In this document: in pieces, positions 1 through 12,104 of the stretch
How positions within the stretch are numbered: the stretch's first letter is position 1
Layout of the letters: each line of letters opens with the position of its first letter
NCBI RefSeq assembly: GCF_020171805.1
Contig: NZ_JAIVAF010000005.1
Span: 1 to 64,000, forward strand
Direction of reading: 5' to 3'
From: Guptibacillus algicola
GTDB taxonomy: Bacteria > Bacillota > Bacilli > Bacillales > Guptibacillaceae
Length of the DNA: 64,000 nt
The notes under the pieces: model-generated
Databases searched by the model: none
Told to the model about the DNA's origin: nothing
What the model saw: only the letters and a program-made list of their open reading frames with translations
Program-made: the position numbers and the translations under genes

Positions 1-303
1 GGTCGGCTACGCATCGTGGCCTTGGTAAGCCGTTACCTTACCAACTAGCTAATGCGCCGCGGGCCCATCCTACAGTGTTAGCCAAAGGCCAACTTTCAAC
101 GTTGCATCATGCGATGCTATGTATTACCCGGTATTAGCTCCGGTTTCCCGGAGTTATCCCAGTCTGTAGGGCAGGTTGCCCACGTGTTACTCACCCGTCC
201 GCCGCTGAGAAATGGGAGCAAGCTCCCATTTCTCCGCTCGACTTGCATGTATTAGGCACGCCGCCAGCGTTCGTCCTGAGCCAGGATCAAACTCTCCGAT
301 AGA
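1..303 (-). rRNA. 16S ribosomal RNA, 5' portion (partial)
   Basis: The reverse strand carries the conserved 16S 5' start (GAGAGTTTGATCCTGGCTCA, ending near 298) and the following variable and conserved helices. The gene runs off the left edge, so only about 300 nt of the 5' domain are present. It lies downstream of gyrA on the same strand, as rrnO does in B. subtilis. The exact mature 5' end (about 300-303) is inferred from homology. Confidence 0.97.
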
Positions 304-400
304 AAGTTCAATCTAGCTTTAAAACTTGTTGTTTCCGTAGAAACAATTTCTTGCATGGCGTTTCGTTCAGTTTTCAAAGATCGATTTGTTTCTTTCGTTT

Positions 401-420
401 TCGCCGTTTTTTATCGGCGA
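401..420 (-). other. Hairpin in the rRNA operon leader
   Basis: A perfect inverted repeat, TCGCCG and CGGCGA around an A-rich loop, lies between the rRNA promoter and the 16S 5' end. It would form in the leader transcript and may take part in antitermination or pre-16S processing; that role is inferred. Confidence 0.4.
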
Positions 421-427
421 CTTAAAT

Positions 428-457
428 AATATATCATGGTAAGCATGATCCCGTCAA
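428..457 (-). promoter_or_regulatory. rRNA operon promoter (sigma-A type)
   Basis: On the minus strand there is TTGACG (452-457), an 18-nt spacer and TATATT (428-433), placed about 125 nt upstream of the 16S 5' end. The surrounding 301-608 stretch otherwise holds only the leader hairpin, an AT-rich upstream region and the gyrA terminator; I see no gene there. Confidence 0.6.
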
Positions 458-572
458 CAACTTTCAACAAGTTTTTTATAATCAATTTGAAAGGAGTCAA
501 TAACGCCTCTCAAAGCGACGGAATTACATCTTACCACGTGCATTTAGTGGACGCAAGGGGTAAATACAAAAA

Positions 573-602
573 AATAAGAAGAAGGTTTCCCCTCTTCTTA
601 TC
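573..602 (-). terminator. gyrA terminator
   Basis: An inverted repeat (AAGAAGAGG pairing with CCTTCTTCTT on the minus strand) followed by a run of T lies just after the gyrA stop codon. It separates gyrA from the rRNA promoter. Confidence 0.7.
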
Positions 603-608
603 TCTTCG

Positions 609-3173
609 TTATTCTTCACTATCGTCGGATTCATTGTTTCCTTCAATAGTTGTATTTTCATCTTCTTCATTACTTTCTTCAATTGTTTCTACTGTAGAAT
701 CGGACTCTAATGCTTCCTCTTCTAGATCTTCACCTTCGATACCCTCTTCATTAATCTCTACCTTAGCAACAGTTGCGACTGAGTCGCCTTCTGTTACGCG
801 GATTAATTTAACACCTTGAGTATTACGACCTGTTTGAGAAATGTCCTTAACGTCGATTCTGATTACGACACCACTTTCAGTAATGATCATACATTCTTCA
901 TCAAGAGTGACAGTCTTTAATGAAGTAAGCAATCCGTTTCGATCTGTTAAGTTGCAAGTCTTAATCCCTTTACCGCCTCTAGTTTGAACACGATACTCAT
1001 CTGTTGGAGTTCGTTTGCCATAACCTTTGTCGGTAACGATCAGTACATCTTGGTCTTCATCTAGCGTTCCAACACCCACGACACGATCGTCTTCTTGAAG
1101 AGTGATTCCTTTAACGCCAGTTGCAGTTCGGCCCATAGATCGTACGTCTGTTTCAAGGAAGCGAATAGCCATACCTTGTTTTGTACCTATTATAAGCTCT
1201 TTAGATCCATTAGTAAGACGAACCCCCATCAACTCATCATCTTCCTTGAAGTTGATCGCGATCAAACCGCCTTTTCGAATGTTTCCAAACGCTGATAGTG
1301 GAGATCGTTTTACAACACCTTGCTTTGTAACAAAGAATACATACCAGTCATCAACGAATTCTTCTACTGGAATAATCGCTGTGATGTACTCATCCTTTTC
1401 AATTTGAAGCAAGTTGATAATTGGAATTCCCTTAGCTGTTCTACTAAGGTCAGGAACCTCATAACCTTTTAACCTGTATACTTTCCCTTTGTTCGTAAAG
1501 AAGAGAATCGTATTATGAGTTAACGTTGTGAAGAGGTGCTCTACAAAGTCACCATCGTTCGTCCCCATTCCCTGCACGCCTCGACCACCACGTTTTTGAC
1601 TGCGATACGTGTCGATAGGAAGACGTTTAATATAGCCATTATGAGTCAACGTAATAACGATATTTTGTTTCGGAATGAGGTCCTCATCTTCAATCATATC
1701 GAATCCGACTGTAATTTCAGTACGACGTGGATCTGCGAACTTCTCTCTTACTTCTAAAAGTTCTTCACGGATGATCTCAAGAACTTTTTCTTCATCAGCT
1801 AGAATTGCTTTTAGTTCAGCGATCCTTGCCATCAGTTCTTTATATTCATTCTCGATCTTATCTCGCTCAAGTCCAGTAAGTCGCTGAAGTCGCATATCGA
1901 GGATAGCTTGTGCTTGGTCATGACTGAGTGAGAACTTTGTCATTAAGCCTTCTCTTGCGATATCTGTTGTCTCAGAAGCTCTAATTAGTGCGATAACCTC
2001 ATCAAGGTGATCAAGTGCTACTCGAAGTCCTTCAAGGATATGTGCTCTCGCTTCTGCTTTATTAAGTTCAAACTGAGTTCTTCTTCTAATAACGACCTTT
2101 TGGTGTTCAAGATAATGTTCAAGACATTCCTTTAGCGTCAACACCTTCGGCTGTCCGTCTACTAGAGCAAGTGTATTGATTCCGAAGCTCGTTTGCAGTG
2201 CCGTTTGCTTGTATAAATTGTTTAATAGAACGTTCGCATTCGTATCTTTACGAACTTCAATCACGACACGCATACCGTTACGGTCGGATTCATCTCGAAG
2301 ATCCGTAATACCTTCTATTTTCTTATCTCGTACTAGTTCAGCAATCTTTTCTACTAATCGAGCTTTGTTCACCTGGTATGGAAGTTCATTTACGATAATG
2401 CTCTTCTTGCCATTAGCGTACTCTTCGATCTCGGCTTTTGCTCGCTGTATGATAGATCCTCTTCCAGTGGTATAAGCTTTACGAATTCCTTCACGACCAA
2501 GAATTTCAGCTGCAGTAGGGAAATCAGGTCCCGGTATATACTCCATAAGTTCAGGAATCGTCATCTCAGGATTTTTACTTAGTTCAAGTAGTCCATCGAT
2601 TACTTCACCAAGGTTATGAGGTGGAATATTCGTTGCCATACCAACTGCAATACCAGAAGCACCGTTAACGAGAAGGTTAGGAAATCTAGCAGGAAGTACA
2701 ATTGGCTCGCGTTCTGAGCCATCATAGTTATCTTGATAATCAATCGTATCTTTATTGATATCCCTTACCATTTCCATTGAAATCTTCGACATTCTCGCTT
2801 CCGTATAACGCATTGCAGCAGCTGCATCACCATCGATGGAACCGAAGTTACCGTGTCCATCGATCAACATGTTGCGATAGCTGAAGTCCTGCGCCATTCG
2901 CACCATCGTATCGTATACGGCAGAATCACCGTGTGGGTGATACTTACCAATTACTTCACCAACGATACGTGCCGATTTCTTATAAGCTTTATCTGACGTC
3001 ATCCCAAGGTCATTCATCGCATACAGGATACGACGGTGAACTGGTTTAAGGCCATCACGCACATCAGGTAGAGCGCGGCTAACGATAACGCTCATCGCAT
3101 AATCCATGAAGGAGGTGCGCATTTCCTGACTAATATTTATTTCTTTTACTCTCGATCTTTCCATATCAGACAT
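609..3173 (-). CDS. gyrA: DNA gyrase subunit A
   Basis: Breakage-reunion subunit of DNA gyrase, which introduces negative supercoils with GyrB. The 854-residue product has the N-terminal winged-helix/tower domain with catalytic Tyr123 in [11 protein letters not shown], and a C-terminal beta-pinwheel domain with repeated GxKRxP-like blades and the GyrA box QKRGGRG. It ends in a long acidic tail. The quinolone-resistance region reads [11 protein letters not shown], with Ser84 and Asp88, which looks wild type. I chose the ATG at 3173 because GGAGG lies 8-9 nt upstream; an in-frame TTG at 3188 lies inside that Shine-Dalgarno. It follows gyrB on the same strand, with a terminator between them. Confidence 0.98.
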   Translation of the reverse strand: MSDMERSRVKEINISQEMRTSFMDYAMSVIVSRALPDVRDGLKPVHRRILYAMNDLGMTSDKAYKKSARIVGEVIGKYHPHGDSAVYDTMVRMAQDFSYRNMLIDGHGNFGSIDGDAAAAMRYTEARMSKISMEMVRDINKDTIDYQDNYDGSEREPIVLPARFPNLLVNGASGIAVGMATNIPPHNLGEVIDGLLELSKNPEMTIPELMEYIPGPDFPTAAEILGREGIRKAYTTGRGSIIQRAKAEIEEYANGKKSIIVNELPYQVNKARLVEKIAELVRDKKIEGITDLRDESDRNGMRVVIEVRKDTNANVLLNNLYKQTALQTSFGINTLALVDGQPKVLTLKECLEHYLEHQKVVIRRRTQFELNKAEARAHILEGLRVALDHLDEVIALIRASETTDIAREGLMTKFSLSHDQAQAILDMRLQRLTGLERDKIENEYKELMARIAELKAILADEEKVLEIIREELLEVREKFADPRRTEITVGFDMIEDEDLIPKQNIVITLTHNGYIKRLPIDTYRSQKRGGRGVQGMGTNDGDFVEHLFTTLTHNTILFFTNKGKVYRLKGYEVPDLSRTAKGIPIINLLQIEKDEYITAIIPVEEFVDDWYVFFVTKQGVVKRSPLSAFGNIRKGGLIAINFKEDDELMGVRLTNGSKELIIGTKQGMAIRFLETDVRSMGRTATGVKGITLQEDDRVVGVGTLDEDQDVLIVTDKGYGKRTPTDEYRVQTRGGKGIKTCNLTDRNGLLTSLKTVTLDEECMIITESGVVIRIDVKDISQTGRNTQGVKLIRVTEGDSVATVAKVEINEEGIEGEDLEEEALESDSTVETIEESNEEDENTTIEGNNESDDSEE

Positions 3174-3304
3174 ACGGAAAACCTCCAATTGTACTCTTGT
3201 TCATCTTTTACATAAGATTGCTCTTCAGTTAAAACTGGACTTTTGCACAATCTTTTAAAGCCTCAAATCCATTGGTAATAGTAGTAAATACTATTTACAA
3301 GAAG

Positions 3305-3327
3305 AAAAAGGGGAGTGTATCCCCTTT
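3305..3327 (-). terminator. gyrB terminator
   Basis: An AAAGGGGA/TCCCCTTT hairpin with a 5-nt loop, followed on the minus strand by TTCTTC, lies directly after the gyrB stop. It suggests gyrA is at least partly transcribed from its own promoter. Confidence 0.7.
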
Positions 3328-3336
3328 AGATTTTGC

Positions 3337-5274
<1,938 letters not shown>

Positions 5275-5323
5275 CTACATTTCTCTATCAAAGATAGACT
5301 CTGATCCAGTTTGTTTACTGGCT

Positions 5324-5602
5324 TTATGATGATTCTCCTCGAATCGTTGTTTCAACACTGTCTGATACGGTGTACGCTCTTCGTTTCAACGTTAGTGAAG
5401 ATAGTGGAGATAAGAACACCATATCCGTCGTAATAACGATTGATTTCGTTAGATCGCCACCGATATCTTCAACAAGCTTATCCTTCGAATGCCGATGAAG
5501 AAATTCGGTCGTAATTTCAGCTTCCTCCATTACGTGCCAGTCGAATATTCCTACAACATCTCTGGACTGCACGACGACATCTTCTCCTAAGTGTATAAAC
5601 AC
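5324..5602 (-). CDS. remB: Extracellular matrix regulator RemB (YaaB, DUF370)
   Basis: A 92-residue protein that starts MFIHLGEDVVVQSRDVVGIFD, typical of the RemA/RemB family. In B. subtilis these small DNA-binding proteins activate biofilm matrix operons. It sits between recF and gyrB exactly as yaaB does. The start is GTG at 5602, with GAGGTGAA upstream. The C-terminal half, after about residue 65, is not something I can assign to a motif. Confidence 0.88.
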   Translation of the reverse strand: MFIHLGEDVVVQSRDVVGIFDWHVMEEAEITTEFLHRHSKDKLVEDIGGDLTKSIVITTDMVFLSPLSSLTLKRRAYTVSDSVETTIRGESS

Positions 5603-5611
5603 ATCTTCACC

Positions 5612-6730
5612 TCACTTCACTTTATCGATCAGTCCTTCATGAACCTCGAAAGTCGTTGCTTTCTTTAACGTTTCATGATTGATTCCTTCAACGCTGGTTG
5701 TTGTGACAAACGTCTGGACCTTACCTTGAATTGTATTTAAAAGATGAGACTGTCTGAAATCATCTAATTCTGACAGTACATCATCGAGAAGAAGTAATGG
5801 GTATTCACCAACTTCACTATGGATCAATTCAATCTCGGCAAGCTTTAACGATAAAGCAGTTGTTCGCTGTTGCCCCTGAGAGCCATAGGTTTGAACATCT
5901 TTTCCGTTGACAAAAAACGACAAATCATCCCTATGCGGACCTACGAGCGTGACACCGCGATCCACTTCTCTTTCTTTTATCTTATCAAACTTTTCTTTAT
6001 ATCCATCTACTATTTTCGACAAATCCGCAGGTTCTGATACCTCAACCGTAGGATTATACTTGATTTCTAACTTTTCAAGCCCTCTACTAATTCCATGATG
6101 GATTGGTTCAGCCCATTTTTGAAGGAGTCGAACGAATTTCACTCTTCTCTCATAGATATTCGCAGCTGATTCAATCAATTGATCGGTGAGAATCTCTAAC
6201 ATTACAAAATCAGGGTTCTTCTGATAGCGAAGATCTTTCAACAAACTGTTTCGTTGTTGAAGTAATTTTAGATACCGACCAAGATGATAAAGGTAGACAG
6301 GTTGAACCTGTCCAAGCTCAATATCAATGAAACGCCGACGAACACCTGGATTTCCTTTTACAAGGTTTAAATCTTCAGGTGCAAACATAACCACATTTAA
6401 TGCGCCTATATAGTTGCTTAGCTTTTGTTGTTCCAATTGATTTAATTTAGCTTTTTTACCTTTATGGGAAATGACCAGCTGGAGGGATAGGGGACCGTTC
6501 CGTTTTTCTATTCTACCTTCTATTTTAGCATACTCCTCATCCCAATTGATTAATTCTTTATCTCTTGGTGTTCGATGGGATCTTGCCATCGCGAGTACAT
6601 AAATTGCTTCCATGATGTTTGTTTTCCCTTGAGCATTCTCTCCAAGAAAAACATTCACATTGTTTTCAAATGTAAGCTCCTGCTTACCGTAATTACGGTA
6701 GTTCGTAACTGTTAACGTGTTTAGATGCAA
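5612..6730 (-). CDS. recF: DNA replication and repair protein RecF
   Basis: RecF (372 residues) is an SMC-like ATPase that helps load RecA at gapped DNA. Visible motifs are Walker [10 protein letters not shown] near residue 31, the signature region [19 protein letters not shown], and Walker [13 protein letters not shown]. The start is TTG at 6730, with a GGGGGT stretch upstream; its N-terminus ([14 protein letters not shown]) aligns with B. subtilis RecF. The downstream gene remB begins within 10 nt, so they are probably co-transcribed. Confidence 0.97.
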   Translation of the reverse strand: MHLNTLTVTNYRNYGKQELTFENNVNVFLGENAQGKTNIMEAIYVLAMARSHRTPRDKELINWDEEYAKIEGRIEKRNGPLSLQLVISHKGKKAKLNQLEQQKLSNYIGALNVVMFAPEDLNLVKGNPGVRRRFIDIELGQVQPVYLYHLGRYLKLLQQRNSLLKDLRYQKNPDFVMLEILTDQLIESAANIYERRVKFVRLLQKWAEPIHHGISRGLEKLEIKYNPTVEVSEPADLSKIVDGYKEKFDKIKEREVDRGVTLVGPHRDDLSFFVNGKDVQTYGSQGQQRTTALSLKLAEIELIHSEVGEYPLLLLDDVLSELDDFRQSHLLNTIQGKVQTFVTTTSVEGINHETLKKATTFEVHEGLIDKVK

Positions 6731-6744
6731 CGGGATACCCCCAT

Positions 6745-6957
6745 TCAGCTAGTTACAACAAACTCTCCTACTCCAGGAATCATAACTTTGTCCTGATTAT
6801 AGAGTTTTTTTCCTCGACGATCTTCTAATTCTCCGTTCACATACACTTCATACTCTGACAAAAACCATTTGGCCATACCGCCAGTATCTATAACCCCGGC
6901 TTCTTGAAGAAGTTGTCCGAGTGTAATATGTTCTTTTATCAATTTAACTTGTTCCAT
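6745..6957 (-). CDS. yaaA: S4-domain RNA-binding protein YaaA
   Basis: A 70-residue S4-like RNA-binding protein (YaaA/RlbA), with the conserved core [17 protein letters not shown]. It lies directly upstream of recF. The ATG at 6957 has GAGGTG about 5 nt upstream; an in-frame GTG four codons earlier lies inside that Shine-Dalgarno. B. subtilis YaaA is linked to ribosome assembly; the exact role here is inferred from family and position. Confidence 0.9.
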   Translation of the reverse strand: MEQVKLIKEHITLGQLLQEAGVIDTGGMAKWFLSEYEVYVNGELEDRRGKKLYNQDKVMIPGVGEFVVTS

Positions 6958-7086
6958 GCCATTCACCTCAATTGTCCTTTTGAATATGTTCTTCCATATT
7001 CAGATTCAAGGATGCCAATAGTTTATTATACCTCTTTTTCACCAAAAACGCATGAAAAAACGCCGAAAAATTTATTTAGAATACAA

Positions 7087-7122
7087 AACAAGCTGCCAGG
7101 ATGTAAACCCTGACAGCTTGTT
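7087..7122 (-). terminator. dnaN terminator
   Basis: A long inverted repeat (AACAAGCTG and its near-perfect complement) about 20 nt beyond the dnaN stop is followed on the minus strand by TTTTG. It separates dnaAN from yaaA-recF. Confidence 0.75.
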
Positions 7123-7143
7123 GGTTATTTCAGTTGCGAAAAA

Positions 7144-8286
7144 TTAATAAGTTCTTACCGGAAGAATCAGCTGCATGATCGCTGAACCTTCGATCGGTTT
7201 AATCAAGAAAGGTCGCATCGCTCCAGTGAAGCTGATGGTTACTTCGTTAGAGTCCATTGCTCTTAAAGCATCCATCATGTATTTTGCACTGAATGAAATT
7301 TTTAGTTCCTCACCATCATAAGAATGAGCTTGAACTTGCTCAATTACTTTACCAATCTCAGGTGAATTGGAGGAAATCTCTAGCGATGATTCTTCAAGGC
7401 TTGAAAGTTTTACTACGTTGTTTCGACCTTCTCTAGCTAGAACAGACGCACGATCGATCGCTTGAAGTAATTCTTTCGCTGAAACCGTTACGTTCGTTTT
7501 ACTATCATTTGGAATCAAGCGACTTGTATCTGGGTAGTTGCCGTCTAATAGTCTTGAGAAGAACAAAAGGTTGTTAGCTTTGAAAAGGATTTGGTTTTCA
7601 GCAACCGTAATATCGACTAAATCTTCAGTGTCATCGATGATTTTGGAAAGCTCACTCAAACTTTTCCCTGGGATGACAACATTCGAAAATGAAAAGTCAT
7701 TGCTGTTCGGCTCTACCTTTACAGATCGTAGAGCTAGTCTGTGACTATCTGTTGCAGTACAGTTCAACTCATCGTTTTCAAGCTCCCAGTTTACACCTGT
7801 TAACACCGGTCTTGTTTCAGAAGTAGAAACAGCGAAAACCGTTTGTCTAACAATGTTTTTTAGTAGATCAGCTTGGATTTGGAATCCTTCTTGAGCTTCT
7901 ACTTCAGGTAAGCGTGGATATTCTTCTGGATCTAGTCCATTTAGATTGAATTCTGATGATCCAGAACGAATTCTAGTCGTTAAGCTATCGTATACCTCTA
8001 TTTCGACCTGATCACCTGGTAGTTTCTTAACGATGTCAGAGAAGAAACGAGCTTGAAGTACAATACTTCCCATCTGTGAAATCTCAACAATTTGTTTATC
8101 GTTTTCTTCTGATGGTATAAAGCATTCGATTGAAATGTCTGAGTCGCTTCCTGTTAATGTTACCCCTTCATCACTAGCAACAATTTTGATTCCCGTAAGG
8201 ATAGGAATCGTCGTTCTTGAAGATACGGCTTTCATTACATCTGATACGTTCGATACAAGATGATCTCTTTCAATCGTAAAACGCAT
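7144..8286 (-). CDS. dnaN: DNA polymerase III sliding clamp (beta subunit)
   Basis: A 380-residue beta clamp made of three homologous domains. The N-terminus is MRFTIERDHLVSNVSDVMKA and the C-terminus LILPVRTY. It forms the ring that tethers polymerases and mismatch-repair proteins to DNA. It lies downstream of dnaA across the 196-bp origin segment. A Shine-Dalgarno (GGAGG) precedes the ATG at 8286. Confidence 0.98.
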   Translation of the reverse strand: MRFTIERDHLVSNVSDVMKAVSSRTTIPILTGIKIVASDEGVTLTGSDSDISIECFIPSEENDKQIVEISQMGSIVLQARFFSDIVKKLPGDQVEIEVYDSLTTRIRSGSSEFNLNGLDPEEYPRLPEVEAQEGFQIQADLLKNIVRQTVFAVSTSETRPVLTGVNWELENDELNCTATDSHRLALRSVKVEPNSNDFSFSNVVIPGKSLSELSKIIDDTEDLVDITVAENQILFKANNLLFFSRLLDGNYPDTSRLIPNDSKTNVTVSAKELLQAIDRASVLAREGRNNVVKLSSLEESSLEISSNSPEIGKVIEQVQAHSYDGEELKISFSAKYMMDALRAMDSNEVTISFTGAMRPFLIKPIEGSAIMQLILPVRTY

Positions 8287-8299
8287 AATTTACCTCCTA

Positions 8300-8475
8300 A
8301 ATAAATGAACCTGATTAGTATAATTATTATTTAAAAATGTCGTAGTCTTACTAGTAGGGGCTGTGAATGTGTGGATAAGTATACACAACCCCTTGATACG
8401 AAAGTTATCCACCTGTGGATAGAGTGTTAGTAACTCTCCCATTCTGTGCACACGTTATTCAGTAGTATCCACATA
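8300..8475. promoter_or_regulatory. oriC (incAB-like part): DnaA boxes, DnaA-trio tract and unwinding region
   Basis: Between dnaA and dnaN, DnaA-box-like 9-mers lie at 8370-8378 (TGTGGATAA, perfect), 8405-8413 (TTATCCACC), 8414-8422 (TGTGGATAG) and about 8465-8473 (GTATCCACA). Read on the minus strand, the perfect box is followed by a GC clamp (CCCC) and then TACTAGTAAGACTACGAC (8339-8356), a run of trinucleotides like the B. subtilis DnaA-trios. An AT-only tract (about 8313-8338) comes next. This box-clamp-trio-AT order matches the B. subtilis unwinding site. Confidence 0.88.
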
Positions 8476-8482
8476 ACGAGGG

Positions 8483-9832
8483 TTAACCGTTTTTTAGTTG
8501 CTCCACAATATCCTGCAATTTTTTCTGAAGATCTTGATCAGTATCTAGTAGTTTTGAGATCTTCTCATGTGCATGAATGACTGTCGTATGATCTCTGCCA
8601 CCAAATTCTTCTCCAATTTTAGGAAGAGAGAAATCAGTGAGCTCCCTAGATAGGTACATCGCTATCTGGCGAGGAAATGCGACTGATTTTGTCCTTTTCT
8701 TTGCAGCAAAATCCTCGAGCTTAACAGAGAAATGATCTCCAATCACCGTTTGAATATCATGGATGGTGATCACTTTTGGCTGTGAAGAGGGAATGATGTT
8801 CTTCAATGCTTCAGCAGCGAGATCAGCGTTCATGTCTTGATTGATAAGAGATGAATAAGCAACTACGCGTATCAATGCCCCTTCTAACTCTCGAATGTTC
8901 GTATCGATTTGATTAGCGATATAAAGCATGACTTCATTCGGAATGTCGAGACCTTCCGCTTTTGCCTTCTTCCTTAAGATTGCAATTCTAGTTTCGAGAT
9001 CAGGAGGAGTAATATCTGTGATCAATCCCCACTCAAAGCGGGACCGAAGTCGGTCCTCAAGTGTTGGAATCTCCTTTGGAGGTCTATCACTAGAGATGAC
9101 GATCTGCTTGCTTTCCTCATGAAGAGCGTTAAATGTATGGAAGAATTCCTCTTGTGTTTGTTCTTTTCCAGCAAGAAACTGAATATCATCGATTAGTAGA
9201 ACATCTACATTTCGATATTTGTTGCGGAAATTTACTGTTCTGTTGTCACGAATCGAGTTAATGAACTCATTAGTGAACTTTTCAGAAGATAGATAGACTA
9301 CTTTTGCATTAGGATTATGATCGATTACATAGTGCCCAATCGCATGCATCAAGTGTGTCTTACCTAATCCTACACCACCATAAATAAATAATGGATTGTA
9401 TGCTTTTGCTGGCGCTTCTGCAACTGCAAGTGATGCTGCATGAGCAAAACGATTTCCAGATCCAATTACAAACGTGTCGAACGTATATTTGGAATTAAGC
9501 ATGCTTTGTGGATTTTCCTGAGCAGGCTTTGCTTTTGGTTTTTTCTTCATAGTTTGTTCAATATCAAGGTCATCATCAGAATTTGTCTGAGGAATGATGA
9601 ATTTTGCCCTAAGTTCACTACCGGTCAATTCGAGGAGTGTCTCCGTAATTAGACTTGAATATCTAGATTCTAGCCAATCTCTTGCGAACTCGTTGGGTGC
9701 TGTAATAATTATGGTGTCGCCTTCCATCCTGTTGGCGGAAGTTGACTTTAGCCACGTTTCAAAGCTTGGTTTACTAAGTTTCTTTTCGATTTCCGCTAGC
9801 GCTTGTTGCCAGAGATCCGTGATGTTTTCCAA
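8483..9832 (-). CDS. dnaA: Chromosomal replication initiator DnaA
   Basis: DnaA (449 residues) binds DnaA boxes and opens oriC. Domain I begins [19 protein letters not shown]; domain III has Walker [17 protein letters not shown] and Walker [11 protein letters not shown]; domain IV ends with the box-recognition signature [16 protein letters not shown] place the start at the TTG at 9832, which gives the standard DnaA N-terminus and has AGAAGGAGGG upstream. An in-frame upstream start at 9856 would overlap the Shine-Dalgarno. Confidence 0.97.
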   Translation of the reverse strand: MENITDLWQQALAEIEKKLSKPSFETWLKSTSANRMEGDTIIITAPNEFARDWLESRYSSLITETLLELTGSELRAKFIIPQTNSDDDLDIEQTMKKKPKAKPAQENPQSMLNSKYTFDTFVIGSGNRFAHAASLAVAEAPAKAYNPLFIYGGVGLGKTHLMHAIGHYVIDHNPNAKVVYLSSEKFTNEFINSIRDNRTVNFRNKYRNVDVLLIDDIQFLAGKEQTQEEFFHTFNALHEESKQIVISSDRPPKEIPTLEDRLRSRFEWGLITDITPPDLETRIAILRKKAKAEGLDIPNEVMLYIANQIDTNIRELEGALIRVVAYSSLINQDMNADLAAEALKNIIPSSQPKVITIHDIQTVIGDHFSVKLEDFAAKKRTKSVAFPRQIAMYLSRELTDFSLPKIGEEFGGRDHTTVIHAHEKISKLLDTDQDLQKKLQDIVEQLKNG

Positions 9833-10014
9833 CGAAGTCCCTCCTTCTGTTTGCAAAATAAAAACAGGCTGTCACCGCTGGCGCTTATCGCCCTATCTGC
9901 CAACGTACAACCTTTGTACAACCGTCTGAATATAAAGTAATAAATATACCGTCCACAATTTTTAGGTAAGTCATATAATATAGAAGAAAGTCGAATTATC
10001 GACTGTGTTCACAG

Positions 10015-10285
10015 GTTTGTGGACAGGCTCATAAACACCCCTGAATAAATGTCCACATGTTTATCCACAAGTTGTGGATTTAATTTAATGCTCATAGTCT
10101 TATCAACGAGTTAAAACACAAATATCATAACAAAAGAATCCCTTTATTGCAATGCTTTTCAATTAGTTATCCACAGAGAGCATATCTTGTGGATTTGAGA
10201 TGTCCACAGCGCTAGATTTTGTGTAGAAGCTGTCGATAACATATGTGAATAAGTGAAAAGTGTCGAAAAAAGTTATCCACACTGT
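10015..10285. promoter_or_regulatory. oriC (incC-like part): DnaA box cluster upstream of dnaA
   Basis: The dnaA-rpmH interval (9833-10469) has no gene. It holds many DnaA-box-like 9-mers: TTATCCACA at 10061-10069, 10167-10175 and 10273-10281 (all perfect). Variants are TTGTGGATT at 10072 and 10187, TTATCAACG at 10100, TGTCGATAA at 10231 and TGTGAATAA at 10244. This is the B. subtilis bipartite-origin arrangement. The dnaA promoter should lie about 9860-9990 on the minus strand; I could not fix it confidently. Confidence 0.88.
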
Positions 10286-10393
10286 TTTTATGGGGGATGC
10301 TGTAGAATGATTCTGGAGGGAGTAAAGATTCTGATAGAACTTCTTAAGAGGACGACGATCAATGTTAAAATATCGAAGAGTTTTCAATAGAAC

Positions 10394-10422
10394 TTGACAT
10401 ATATAGCCTCTCTTTTTATAAT
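10394..10422 (+). promoter_or_regulatory. rpmH promoter (sigma-A consensus)
   Basis: TTGACA, a 17-nt spacer and TATAAT: a perfect consensus promoter about 48 nt upstream of rpmH. It presumably drives rpmH and the rnpA-yidD-yidC-jag genes by read-through. Confidence 0.88.
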
Positions 10423-10469
10423 GATTTAGACTGTCTTTATACAGTTTTTCCTCAGGGAGGTGTAATAGA

Positions 10470-10604
10470 ATGAAAAGAACGTTTCAACCAAACACACGTA
10501 AACGTAAAAAAGTTCACGGTTTTCGTGCACGTATGAGCTCAGCTAACGGACGTAAAGTTCTCGCTCGTCGTCGCCGTAAAGGTAGAAAAGTATTGTCTGC
10601 ATAG
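10470..10604 (+). CDS. rpmH: 50S ribosomal protein L34
   Basis: A 44-residue, very basic protein (starts [18 protein letters not shown], ends GRKVLSA) identical in layout to bacterial L34. CAGGGAGGTG is a strong Shine-Dalgarno upstream. It is the first gene of the conserved rpmH-rnpA cluster next to oriC. Confidence 0.98.
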   Translation: MKRTFQPNTRKRKKVHGFRARMSSANGRKVLARRRRKGRKVLSA

Positions 10605-10630
10605 ACCACTGATCATCAGTGGTCTTTTTT
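10603..10630 (+). terminator. Attenuator/terminator between rpmH and rnpA
   Basis: A perfect 11-bp stem (AGACCACTGAT with its complement) followed by six T overlaps the rpmH stop codon. It probably limits transcription into rnpA, so that L34 is made in excess. Confidence 0.85.
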
Positions 10631-10681
10631 CAAGATAAGGTTTATAATGTGCTTATCCAAGCAACACTGGGAGTGTGCGGA

Positions 10682-11056
10682 TTGAATAGCAACTACCGGA
10701 TTAAAAAAAATTCGGAGTTCCAGAGTGTATTCAAAAAAGGGAACTCTACTGCAAATAGGCAATTTGTTGTTTATGTAATGAAAAGAAATGATCAACCTCA
10801 TTTTCGATTAGGTCTTTCGGTTAGCAAACGAATCGGTAACGCTGTAACGAGAAATAGAGTGAAGCGACTCATTCGTGAATCATTTCACCAACTTTCTGAT
10901 GATATTCAGGTACCGTATGATTTTGTCGTAATTGCTCGAAAGCCTGCATCGGAAATGAATTTAGAAGAAGTGAAGAGCAGCTTGATTCACGTGTTGAAAC
11001 GCGCACGTGTTTATAAAGGTGCAAAACGGAATGGGAAAGGAAGGGGTACAAGATGA
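10682..11056 (+). CDS. rnpA: Ribonuclease P protein component
   Basis: Protein subunit of RNase P (124 residues from the TTG at 10682). The core [17 protein letters not shown] and the [12 protein letters not shown] strand are the family signatures. I chose the TTG because a GGGAGTG Shine-Dalgarno lies just upstream and the N-terminus then aligns with B. subtilis RnpA. An earlier in-frame GTG at 10619 falls inside the rpmH terminator. It overlaps yidD by 4 nt. Confidence 0.95.
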   Translation: MNSNYRIKKNSEFQSVFKKGNSTANRQFVVYVMKRNDQPHFRLGLSVSKRIGNAVTRNRVKRLIRESFHQLSDDIQVPYDFVVIARKPASEMNLEEVKSSLIHVLKRARVYKGAKRNGKGRGTR

Positions 11057-11274
11057 AACGACTGGCTATGTTGCTAATTCGCGGATACCAGAAGTTGATA
11101 TCACCTTTGACTCCTCCATCATGTCGATTTTACCCGTCTTGTTCCCACTACAGCTTGGAATCCTATCAGAAGCATGGGTTTCTAAGAGGTACATGGTTTA
11201 CGGTTAAGAGAATATCGAAGTGCCATCCGTTTCATCCTGGAGGATTTGATCCAGTTCCAGATAAAAAGAATTAA
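11053..11274 (+). CDS. yidD: Membrane protein insertion efficiency factor YidD
   Basis: A 73-residue YidD-family protein (UPF0161): [13 protein letters not shown], then the cysteine motif [13 protein letters not shown] and [14 protein letters not shown]. YidD aids insertion of proteins into the inner membrane in E. coli. Its ATGA overlap with rnpA and its place before yidC indicate translational coupling and a shared task. In B. subtilis the yidD homologue is not in this cluster, so the order here is the one familiar from Gram-negatives. Confidence 0.95.
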   Translation: MKRLAMLLIRGYQKLISPLTPPSCRFYPSCSHYSLESYQKHGFLRGTWFTVKRISKCHPFHPGGFDPVPDKKN

Positions 11275-11336
11275 GGCATTGCTTTCCTTACATAAGGTAT
11301 TGTCATTGTCGAGTTTGATTGCAAGGAGGATGAAGC

Positions 11337-12104
11337 GTGAGGAAAAAAGTTACCCTCGCATTTCTATTGATTGGTCTCGTTGCGGTATTGGCCGGATGTA
11401 ATATCAACGAACCAATTAATGCAGACAGCACAGGATTTTGGAGCGTATATGTCGTATTACCTCTATCACAGCTCTTAACGTTTTTCGCAGACCTAACGGG
11501 TGATGGGAATTACGGTCTGTCTATCATTATTGTAACGATAATTATTCGTTTAGTATTGTTACCATTAATGATTAAACAAACGAAGAGTTCTAGAGCGATG
11601 CAAGATTTGCAACCTCAGATGAAAGAACTGAGAGAGAAGTATAGTAGTAAAGATCAGAAGACTCAGCAGCAGCTTCAACAAGAAATGATGCAGCTTTTCC
11701 AAAAGAATGGCGTAAATCCACTCGCGGGTTGTCTTCCGATTTTGGTCCAGATGCCAATACTACTAGGTTTTTACCATGCGATTATGAGAACCACTGCAAT
11801 TGAAACGCATACGTTCTTATGGTTCAGCTTAGGCGATGCAGATATTACGCTTGCATTACTAGCTGGTGTTACAACCTTTATTCAACAAAAAATCATGATG
11901 GGTAGCGGTGGAGCAGTTCAGCCTCAAATGAAAATGCTACTTTATGTTATGCCGATCATGATTATCGTATTCGCAATCAATTTCCCTTCAGCTCTAGCGC
12001 TTTACTGGGTAGTGGGAAATATCTTTATGATTGTTCAAACTTACTTTATTACGAGACCTGCCACGAAAACCGCTAGTACGGATACGGAGGGAGCGAAGAA
12101 GTGA
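11337..12104 (+). CDS. yidC: Membrane protein insertase YidC (SpoIIIJ type)
   Basis: A 255-residue Oxa1/YidC insertase. A lipoprotein signal peptide ends in the lipobox LAGC, with Cys21 as the predicted lipidated residue. Five or so hydrophobic segments follow, and the conserved intramembrane arginine falls at about residue 71 ([11 protein letters not shown]). The start is GTG at 11337, after AAGGAGG. Pairing with jag downstream is the spoIIIJ-jag arrangement; SpoIIIJ is needed for forespore development in B. subtilis. jag overlaps its stop by 4 nt. Confidence 0.96.
   Translation: MRKKVTLAFLLIGLVAVLAGCNINEPINADSTGFWSVYVVLPLSQLLTFFADLTGDGNYGLSIIIVTIIIRLVLLPLMIKQTKSSRAMQDLQPQMKELREKYSSKDQKTQQQLQQEMMQLFQKNGVNPLAGCLPILVQMPILLGFYHAIMRTTAIETHTFLWFSLGDADITLALLAGVTTFIQQKIMMGSGGAVQPQMKMLLYVMPIMIIVFAINFPSALALYWVVGNIFMIVQTYFITRPATKTASTDTEGAKK

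Noticed and set aside
436-819. Open frame on the plus strand across the gyrA 3' end
   Set aside because: It is antisense to gyrA, serine-rich low complexity and has no Shine-Dalgarno; gyrA is certain.
10163-10387. Reading frame inside the incC-like origin segment
   Set aside because: It runs through DnaA boxes, with no similarity to known proteins and no ribosome binding site.
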